Assembly (NCBI GenBank): GCA_012730045.1
Contig: JAAYBR010000026.1
Location: forward strand, 1-48,363
Direction of reading: 5' to 3'
Origin: Candidatus Hydrogenedentota bacterium
GTDB taxonomy: Bacteria > Hydrogenedentota > Hydrogenedentia > Hydrogenedentales > CAITNO01
Length of the DNA: 48,363 nt
Shown: positions 8,708 to 15,026 of the stretch, one piece after another
Position numbering within the stretch: the stretch's first letter is position 1
Layout: every line of letters starts with the position of its first letter
Notes under the pieces: model-generated
Seen by the model: only the letters and a program-made list of their open reading frames with translations
What the model was told of the DNA's origin: nothing
Database searches by the model: none
Program-made: the position numbers and the translations under genes

Positions 8708-9036
8708 GGAGAGACCTCCGCGCCGCTGGAACCGTCCAAAAGAAACCGCCCCCTACCATACGGGACGCGGTGGAAAAAGTCCAGCCGGGGCGCTGGCGGG
8801 AACGGGATCGCTTCGCAACGAAGAAAGCGCGGGGGTTGCCGGGGCCGCCGACACCATGGGAACGCGGCGGCACCTCTCTTTGGAGTGCGGCGGCAACGAC
8901 GCCGCTTTGGCGTTCCGAGAAAGGGCCGCCGAGAGGGGGGGGGCGCGTGGATCATCCCCGGCCAAAGCGGTGTCGCCGCTGCGCTCTGCCACCGCACTCC
9001 ACATAATGGACGGACCCGCCAAGAAAGCGCGGCGTC
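8708..9036. repeat. Gene-free region with an inverted dispersed repeat
   Basis: The stretch between mutS and the sulfatase start holds an inverted repeat. The left arm, 8881-8911, begins TGGAGTGCGGCGGCAACGAC; the right arm, 8961-9001, is an imperfect reverse complement ending CACCGCACTCCA. The same GGAGTGCGGC...GC family recurs at 11791-11935. The region upstream of the sulfatase start must also hold its promoter, but I see no clear -35/-10 pair. No gene is supported. Confidence 0.6.
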
Positions 9037-11688
9037 TCAGCGGCCACGGCCCTTGCGGGGGGTGTTGGCGAGGTGCTTGAGGTGGTAGAGGAGCTGCTGG
9101 GCCTCGCGGGGCGAGAGGGCGTCGGGGTCCACGCGCTTCAGCTCCTCCTCCACGGGGCCGGGGCCCGCGTCCTGCGGGGTCTGGAAGAGCCAGAGCTGCT
9201 CGGGGAGCCCGGCGGGGGCGGGGGAGCCCGCCTCCAGAGACTCGAGGATGTTCCGCGCCCGCGCGATGACCTCCTCCGGGAGCCCAGCGAGCTGGGCCAC
9301 ATGGATGCCGTAGCTGTGGTCCGCGCCGCCGTCCTCAATGCGGTAGAGGAAGACCACCTTCCCGCCCCACTCGCGCACCGCCACGTTCACGTTCTTCGCG
9401 TGCTCCAGCTTGTTCCCCAGCTCGGTCAGCTCGTGGTAGTGCGTGGCGAAGACGGTCTTCGCGCCGACCCGGTCGTGCAGGTGCTCCGCGACGGACCACG
9501 CGATGCTGATGCCGTCGAAGGTGCTGGTGCCGCGGCCGATCTCGTCGAGGACCAGCAGGCTGCGCTCCGTCGCCGAGTTGAGGATTTCCGCGGTCTCGAT
9601 CATCTCGACCATGAAGGTGCTCTCGCCGCGGACCAGGTTGTCCGACGCGCCCACGCGGGTGAAGATGCGGTCCACCACGCCGACGCGCGCCGAGGCGGCG
9701 GGCACGAAACTGCCCATCTGCGCCATGAGCGTGATGAGGGCGACCTGGCGCAGGTAGGTGGACTTGCCGGCCATGTTCGGCCCCGTCACGATCCACACGC
9801 GCGCGCCGTCCGGGTCGAGCAGGGTGTCGTTGGGCACGAACTGCCCCGACTTCATGAGGTCCTCCACCACGGGGTGGCGCCCCTCGCGGATTTCGAGGAC
9901 GCCGAAGTCGCCCACCTCGGGGCGGCGGTAGTCGCGGGCGGCGGCGGTCTCGGCCAGCGAGAGCAGCGTGTCGAGCACCGCCAGCGTGTCCGCCGTCTGC
10001 TGGATGCGGCGCGCCTGGGCGGACACCTCGTCACGCAGGGCGGCGAAGAGGTCGTGCTCCAGCGTCTGCGCGCGCTCCTGCGCCGTGAGCATCTCCTCCT
10101 CGCGCTGCTTCAGCTCGGGGGTGACGTAGCGCTCAGCGTTGGCCAGCGTCTGCTTGCGCTGGTAGTCCGGCGGGGTCTGCTCCGACTGGCCCCGGCTGAC
10201 CTCGATGTAGTAGCCGAAGACCCGGTTGTAGCCGATCTTGAGTTTGGCGATGCCCGTGCGTTCGCGCTCGCGCTGCTGGAGCGCGGCGATCCAGTCGCGG
10301 CCGCCGCGCAGGAGCCCGCGCAGGCGGTCCAGCTCGGGATCGAAGCCGTCGCGGAGGATGCCCCCCTCGTTCATGGCCAGCGGCGGCTCGTCCACGATCG
10401 CCGCCCCAATGCGCGCCGCGAGGTCGTCCAAGGGGTCGAGGGCCTCCAGCAGTTCCCGGAGCAGGGCGCATTCCGCGCGCGCCAGCAGGGCGCGCAGCCC
10501 CGGCAGGCGCTCCAGCGACGCGCCCAGGGCGCGCATTTCCCGCGCGTTCCCCGCGCGCGACGTGAGCCGCCCGGTCAGGCGCTCCAGGTCGGCCATGCCG
10601 CGCAGTCCCTCGCGCAGGGCCATGCGCGCCTCCACGCCCTCCACCAGCTCCTGCACCGCGTCCAGCCGCAGGTTCACCGCCGCGGGGTCCACCAGCGGGT
10701 GCAGGATCCATGCGCGCAGCTTGCGGCCGCCCATGCTCGTGAGCGTGCGGTCGAGCACGCCCAGCAGCGACCCGCGCCGCCCGCCGCCCGCCAGCGTCGC
10801 CGTCAGCTCCAGGTTTCGCTGCGTGTTCTCGTCCAGCACCACATAACCCGAGGGGCTGTAGCGCCGGGGCAGGCGAAGGCGCGGCACGCCGTCGCGCTGG
10901 GTCTCGCGCACATACTGGAGCCCCGCGCCGAGGCAGCCCAGGGCGTTCGGGGCGTCGTCCAGCCCCACGCCCTTCAGCGTGCCCAGGCCGAACACCGCCA
11001 TGACCAGCCCGCCCGCCGTGTCCGCGTCAAAGCGCTCCGCGGGCCGCGCGGTGAACGAGATGCCGGGGAAAATCCGGCGCAGCTCCGCCAGCAGCGGCGG
11101 GTCCAGGTCGTCCGGGTGGAGCACCTCCAGGGGGGCCATGCGCGTCAGCTCGTCGCGCAGCGTGCGCAGCGCGCCCGGGCCCAGCTCCGCCGCCAGGGTT
11201 TCGCCCGTGCTGATCTCCAGAAAGGCGGCGCCCCCCGCCGTGCCGTCCGGCGCGGCCGACAGCGCGCACAGGTAGTTGCTCGCCCGCTCGTCCAGCAGTT
11301 CCGGCTCCAGCACCGTGCCCGGCGTGATCGTGCGGACCACGGCCCGCTTCACGATGCCCTTCGCCGCGCGCGGGTCCTCCATCTGGTCGCACAGCGTGAC
11401 CGTGCGCCCCGCGCGGATGGCCTTCGCCACATACGCGTCCACCGCCCGCACCGGCACGCCGCACATGGGCGCGCGCGCCGCCTTGTCCGCGCTGTCGCGC
11501 GAGGTCAGCGTGAGGCCCAGCAGCTCCGCCGCCTCCAGGGCGTCTTCGAAGAACAGCTCGAAGAAGTCCCCCATGCGGAAGAACAGCAGCGAGTCCGGGC
11601 ATTCCGCCTTCGCCTGCAAATACTGCCGCACCATCGGCGTGATCTCCGACGGGGACAGGTCTTCCACTTTCGCCCACACACTGGCCAT
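9037..11688 (-). CDS. mutS: DNA mismatch repair protein MutS
   Basis: An 883-residue MutS. It recognises mispaired bases and loops and starts mismatch repair together with MutL. Visible features are the mismatch-reading Phe-x-Glu site in MGDFFELFFEDA near the N-terminus, connector and lever regions, the Walker A motif GPNMAGKSTYLRQ, LVRGESTFMVEM, the Walker B stretch LLVLDEIGRGTSTFDG and FATHYHELTEL. Length fits the family (853 in E. coli). The start at 11688 matches family N-termini; an open frame runs upstream to 11865 but only through repeat sequence, so I reject that extension. A TATAAT box ends only about 7 bases before the ATG and no Shine-Dalgarno is present, suggesting a leaderless message. 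mutL is not in the window. Confidence 0.97.
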   Translation of the reverse strand: MASVWAKVEDLSPSEITPMVRQYLQAKAECPDSLLFFRMGDFFELFFEDALEAAELLGLTLTSRDSADKAARAPMCGVPVRAVDAYVAKAIRAGRTVTLCDQMEDPRAAKGIVKRAVVRTITPGTVLEPELLDERASNYLCALSAAPDGTAGGAAFLEISTGETLAAELGPGALRTLRDELTRMAPLEVLHPDDLDPPLLAELRRIFPGISFTARPAERFDADTAGGLVMAVFGLGTLKGVGLDDAPNALGCLGAGLQYVRETQRDGVPRLRLPRRYSPSGYVVLDENTQRNLELTATLAGGGRRGSLLGVLDRTLTSMGGRKLRAWILHPLVDPAAVNLRLDAVQELVEGVEARMALREGLRGMADLERLTGRLTSRAGNAREMRALGASLERLPGLRALLARAECALLRELLEALDPLDDLAARIGAAIVDEPPLAMNEGGILRDGFDPELDRLRGLLRGGRDWIAALQQRERERTGIAKLKIGYNRVFGYYIEVSRGQSEQTPPDYQRKQTLANAERYVTPELKQREEEMLTAQERAQTLEHDLFAALRDEVSAQARRIQQTADTLAVLDTLLSLAETAAARDYRRPEVGDFGVLEIREGRHPVVEDLMKSGQFVPNDTLLDPDGARVWIVTGPNMAGKSTYLRQVALITLMAQMGSFVPAASARVGVVDRIFTRVGASDNLVRGESTFMVEMIETAEILNSATERSLLVLDEIGRGTSTFDGISIAWSVAEHLHDRVGAKTVFATHYHELTELGNKLEHAKNVNVAVREWGGKVVFLYRIEDGGADHSYGIHVAQLAGLPEEVIARARNILESLEAGSPAPAGLPEQLWLFQTPQDAGPGPVEEELKRVDPDALSPREAQQLLYHLKHLANTPRKGRGR

Positions 11689-11695
11689 GCGCGCG

Positions 11696-11704
11696 ATTAT
11701 AGCA
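11696..11704 (-). promoter_or_regulatory. Extended -10 promoter of mutS
   Basis: Read on the minus strand, TGCTATAAT occupies 11704-11696, an extended -10 with a perfect TATAAT. No -35 box is seen 16-18 bases upstream. Transcription would start at about 11689, next to the mutS ATG at 11688. Confidence 0.5.
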
Positions 11705-11716
11705 AGCGGCGGGGGG

Positions 11717-11753
11717 TGGACGGGATGGACGGAATGGACGGAGTGGACAGGGG
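11717..11753. repeat. Short degenerate 9-base tandem repeat (TGGACGGNA type)
   Basis: About four imperfect units of the type TGGACGGGA / TGGACGGAA / TGGACGGAG lie directly upstream of the mutS promoter. A related 9-base array, GAGGTGGAC, occurs at 46963-47007. Confidence 0.6.
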
Positions 11754-11790
11754 TGCCGCCAAGGCCTCCGGGGGAGAACGTGCGAAGCAC

Positions 11791-11935
11791 CTTGGAGTGC
11801 GGCAGCTTGCTGACGCCTTTCTTCGCGCGGGCTTGCCCGCGCGCGGCGCCCCGCGACACCCGCAAAAAACACGGTTACCCAGGGGTGTCACAACGCCCCG
11901 GTCTCGAAGGCGGCAGCAAGCTGCCGCACTCCAAG
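11791..11935. repeat. Inverted dispersed repeat between mutS and the UPF0178 gene
   Basis: The left arm, 11791-11817, starts CTTGGAGTGCGGCAGCTTGC; the right arm, 11909-11935, is its reverse complement apart from one mismatch and ends GCCGCACTCCAAG. The same family appears at 8881-9001. The whole 11689-12052 gap otherwise contains only the mutS promoter and no supported gene. Confidence 0.7.
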
Positions 11936-12052
11936 GCGCGCTCCGCGCGCGTTGCCCGCAGACGACCGGGTGATGAAACCCCTTGTGGCCCGCGCGCCGC
12001 CCGCGCGGCTTGGGGTACACTCCCCGCATGGTCGAACCCCCGGGAACGCCCC

Positions 12053-12499
12053 ATGCCTTTGGTGTACATAGACGCCGACGCCTGCCCCGTGAAGGGCGAG
12101 ACCTGCCGCGTGGCCGCGCGCCACGGGGTGGGGGTGCGCGTGGTGGCGAACACCTTCATGGCGGTGCCCGCGGGCGCGGAGCTGGTCCGCGTGGGCGACG
12201 GCTTTGACGAGGCGGACGACTGGATCGCGGCGCACGCGGGCCCCGGCGACGTGGTGGTGACGGACGACATCCCCCTGGCGGGGCGGTGCCTGGCCGCCGG
12301 GGCGCGCGTGGTGGGGTCGCGGGGCCGCGAGTTCACGGAGGCCTCCATCGGCGACGCCCTGGCCACCCGCGAGGTGCTTTCCCAGCTCCGGGAGCACGGA
12401 CTGGTCAGCGGCGGCCCCGCCCCCTTTGGGCCGAAAGACCGGTCGCGGTTCCTCGACCGTCTCGACACGATGCTCCGGGCGGCCCTCCGGGGCGGCTGA
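12053..12499 (+). CDS. UPF0178 (DUF188, YaiI/YqxD) family protein
   Basis: A 148-residue protein that matches the YaiI/YqxD family along its length: it opens MPLVYIDADACPVKGE, with VVANTFMAVP, the acidic DEADDWIAAHAGPGDVVVTDDIPLA, and ends GPAPFGPKDRSRFLDRLD. The conserved aspartates suggest a PIN-like or NYN-like fold, but the biochemical function of the family is not established. Start 12053 is chosen because residues match family N-termini immediately; upstream sequence in the same frame is repeat-derived. There is no good Shine-Dalgarno. It stands alone between divergent mutS and a convergent glycosidase-like gene. Confidence 0.9.
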   Translation: MPLVYIDADACPVKGETCRVAARHGVGVRVVANTFMAVPAGAELVRVGDGFDEADDWIAAHAGPGDVVVTDDIPLAGRCLAAGARVVGSRGREFTEASIGDALATREVLSQLREHGLVSGGPAPFGPKDRSRFLDRLDTMLRAALRGG

Positions 12500-12510
12500 A
12501 CCGGGGCGGA

Positions 12511-14727
12511 CTATTTCTCGAACTGGGCCTCGAAGGCGGTCTTTCCGGCGGGGAAGGTGAAGATGAGCCAGCGGTCGCCGGCCTCGGCCTTGACGCGCTC
12601 GCCGCCGGCCTTGACGGTCTTGGCCTTCCAGCCGCCCGCCAGGGCAATGTAGCCCCGGGTCTCCCGGGAAAGGGCGGCGGTGAGCGAGAAGGTGAGGATG
12701 CCCTTTTCCTCGTTCCACGCGAGGGACTTGGTCTTGTCGAGGCCGAAGGAGCGCCCCTCGCCGAAGCCCATGAACGTGGGCCGCTCAAAGGTGGGGCAGA
12801 GGCCGAAGGTGGTCAGCTCGTTCACCGGGGGAATCGTGCCGTCGGGGAAGGTGACAACCTTGTCGCCTTCGGGACGCCACAGGAGGGCGTTTTCGGCATT
12901 GTCGGCCTCGAGGCTGGCGACGGGGGCGGGCTCCGCGCCGGGGAACGCGAGGACGACGGCGCCCAGGCTGCCCACGGTGGCCGCGTAGATGCGGGACACC
13001 CACAGGAGCGGCGCCGTGTTGTCCGTGTCCTGCGGGGAGGCGTAGAGCACGTCGGAGGAGAGGGCGCGCGTCAGGGCGGACCCGGCGCCGGGGGCGGGGT
13101 CGCCCAGGAGCTCCACGGGCCCGCGCCACAGGCGGATGGCGGTCTCCACCTCGGGGTCGAGGCGGGAGAGGCCGGCGACGTTGAACCGGACCGGGCCGGC
13201 GTTGAGGCGGTAGTCCACGGCGCGCCCGAGGACGGCGGAGGCCTCCAGCCAGGCGTCGCGGGTGGCGTCGAGGGTGGTCTCGGCGGCGGGGAAGACGGGC
13301 AGCGGGCGGCCGCCCTGGGCGGCGGCGGCGCAGACAGCGCCCAGGGCGCGCCAGTCGGCCTCGACACGGCTGACGCCGAAGGCGGCGAGCGCCTCGTCCG
13401 GAATGCGGGACGGCTCGACAACGAGGAAGCCGAAACCCTTCTCCACCAGGACGGCGGCCTGTTTGCGGGCGTATTCCGCGCCCTCGGGGTGGACGGGGTT
13501 CACCCAGGTCTGCCCGTCGGCGGACTTTACGGTCCAGGCGTCGCCGCCGCCCTGCACGGCGAGGGGGTCCAGGGTGACGCCGGGGGTGCAGCCGAGGCTG
13601 CGCAGCTCCTTGGCCACCTTCGCCATGTCCCTGGGCCAGCGGGGCGCGCCGCCCTCGCGGGTGCCGGGGCGGGCCTCCCATCCGGCGGGGACCAGGGCAT
13701 GCATGACGCCGAGGGCCATGGCGTCGGTGGCGGCTTTCTTGAGGGCGTCAAAGCCCTCCGTGTCGGGCACGGCGGCCCAGGCGCGCGGGCTGCCCTCGGC
13801 GGCCAGGGGGAACCCGGCCGCGTGCAGGGACTGGCTGTACAGGCGCTCCATCTTCACGGGGTCCGTTTCCAGGGCGAGCCAGACCGGGTCCGCCTCCAGG
13901 GTCTCGCCCGGGGCCACGACATGCCCGGGGGCGTAATCCGCCGTGACGAAGCCCTGCCAGGTGCCGCCGCCGGGCGCCAGCTCCACCCCGGCCGCGCTGC
14001 GGCCGTTCGGCACCACACCGACGGTCAGGTCCAGGCCCGACGCCGTGTCGTGGAAGACCATGCGCGTGGGCTTGGCGTCCCTGTCGTACAGCGGGAAGCC
14101 GCCGGTGACCCGGAGGGCGCGGCCGGCCGTCTCGACGGACGGGGAGAATCCGGACATGCTGCCCGCGTTCAGGGCGGCGGTCACAATGCGCTTCACCGTC
14201 ACGGGGGCCTCCGTGCTGTTGTGCAGCGTCACGGTCATGGTGACAAAGGGCCAGCGCTCATAGGAGGCCATGTGGTGGGTCACGATGAGGCCGTCGGCCG
14301 GGGCGAAGTTCACTTTGTACACTGTGCCCGGCCCCAGCAGCTCCGAGGAGAACTTGTCGCGGCTGCAGACGGCGGGGCCGCGCAGGCCCAGCTCGTCGTG
14401 CTTCAGCACGCGGCCGTCGGCCAGCTCGATGAAGAAGCCCGCCTCGCGCACCAGCAGCGACGGGTTCAGCAGGTCCTCCTGCTCCTGCACCCGGCGGATG
14501 CGCCATTCCCCGTCCGCTTCCGAGTAGTCCAGGCTCAGGTCGCCCACGGTGATGGTGTATCGGGACCGCAGATTCCAGGGGGCGCGCTCGGGCTTGGCCG
14601 GTTCGGGGGCCTTTTTCGCGGCCTTCTTCGGGGCGGCATGGGCCGGGGGGACGGCGGCCACCGCCAGGAAAAAAGCCGTCAGGGCCGCGGCCGCACACCA
14701 CGCCAAGCGCTTCGGAAACTGGTTCAT
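12511..14727 (-). CDS. Secreted melibiase-like (GH36/GH-D-type) glycosidase homologue
   Basis: A 738-residue exported protein. An N-terminal signal (AAAALTAFFLAVAAVPPAHAA) and a lysine/proline-rich linker precede a beta-sandwich region (about residues 45-290). A TIM-barrel-like middle then resembles the alpha-galactosidase superfamily in layout (MALGVMHALVPAGWEARPG, AKELRSLGCTPGVTLDPLAV, KGFGFLVVEPSR). The usual catalytic DxxW/K-x-D signatures of active melibiases are not obvious, so substrate and even activity are uncertain. The start at 14727 has GAGGAT 6 bases upstream. Upstream is an intergenic region with a large CACGGAC palindrome, shared with the divergent acyl-CoA synthetase gene. It probably acts on polysaccharide outside the cytoplasm (inference). 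Confidence 0.65.
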   Translation of the reverse strand: MNQFPKRLAWCAAAALTAFFLAVAAVPPAHAAPKKAAKKAPEPAKPERAPWNLRSRYTITVGDLSLDYSEADGEWRIRRVQEQEDLLNPSLLVREAGFFIELADGRVLKHDELGLRGPAVCSRDKFSSELLGPGTVYKVNFAPADGLIVTHHMASYERWPFVTMTVTLHNSTEAPVTVKRIVTAALNAGSMSGFSPSVETAGRALRVTGGFPLYDRDAKPTRMVFHDTASGLDLTVGVVPNGRSAAGVELAPGGGTWQGFVTADYAPGHVVAPGETLEADPVWLALETDPVKMERLYSQSLHAAGFPLAAEGSPRAWAAVPDTEGFDALKKAATDAMALGVMHALVPAGWEARPGTREGGAPRWPRDMAKVAKELRSLGCTPGVTLDPLAVQGGGDAWTVKSADGQTWVNPVHPEGAEYARKQAAVLVEKGFGFLVVEPSRIPDEALAAFGVSRVEADWRALGAVCAAAAQGGRPLPVFPAAETTLDATRDAWLEASAVLGRAVDYRLNAGPVRFNVAGLSRLDPEVETAIRLWRGPVELLGDPAPGAGSALTRALSSDVLYASPQDTDNTAPLLWVSRIYAATVGSLGAVVLAFPGAEPAPVASLEADNAENALLWRPEGDKVVTFPDGTIPPVNELTTFGLCPTFERPTFMGFGEGRSFGLDKTKSLAWNEEKGILTFSLTAALSRETRGYIALAGGWKAKTVKAGGERVKAEAGDRWLIFTFPAGKTAFEAQFEK

Positions 14728-14857
14728 GGGGTTATCCTCATGGGTTGTTCGGAGGGGACTCCCGGGGTAACGCCGGGCTCCCCCGGATTTCTTCCTGGGC
14801 GCGGACTGCGCGGCCAAAAGTATACCCCAAATCCCCGCGCCGGATGCCGGGCGGAAG

Positions 14858-14968
14858 ACACGGACCGGCACGGACGAAACACGGACGGACACGGACAGGG
14901 CGCGTCTGTCCTCGGCGTCTTTGTCCTGTCCGTGCGCGTCCGTGTCTGTCCGTGTCGGTCCGTGCCGG
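14858..14968. repeat. Large palindrome of CACGGAC / GTCCGTG heptamers
   Basis: The left half (14858-14898) is made of repeated CACGGAC units and the right half (14928-14968) of GTCCGTG units, giving a long imperfect hairpin around a centre near 14913. It lies between two divergently transcribed genes. GTCCGTG units recur at 47024-47065. No gene is supported inside it. Confidence 0.7.
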
Positions 14969-14984
14969 GGCGCGGGGCATGCTG

Positions 14985-14993
14985 TGCTACAAT
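14985..14993 (+). promoter_or_regulatory. Extended -10 promoter of the acyl-CoA synthetase/GNAT gene
   Basis: TGCTACAAT at 14985-14993 is an extended -10 (TGn plus TACAAT). No -35 is evident. Predicted start near 15000 gives a leader of about 27 bases containing AGGGGGG ahead of ATG 15027. Confidence 0.4.
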
Positions 14994-15026
14994 CGGCGTG
15001 TCGGCCCCGTAGGGGGGCCGCGAACC

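Noticed and set aside
5168-9088. 1,306-codon open frame on the plus strand
   Set aside because: It is the antisense of the sulfatase. Its translation is a low-complexity run of V, G, R and A caused by third-position GC bias; the minus strand holds two full sulfatase domains.
11689-11865. N-terminal extension of MutS by 59 codons
   Set aside because: The extra codons read through a tandem repeat and an inverted repeat (HSVHSVHPVH), while family similarity starts at 11688.
9073-15012. Long plus-strand frames opposite mutS and the melibiase-like gene
   Set aside because: Shadow frames in GC-rich DNA; MutS motifs and an export signal are on the other strand.
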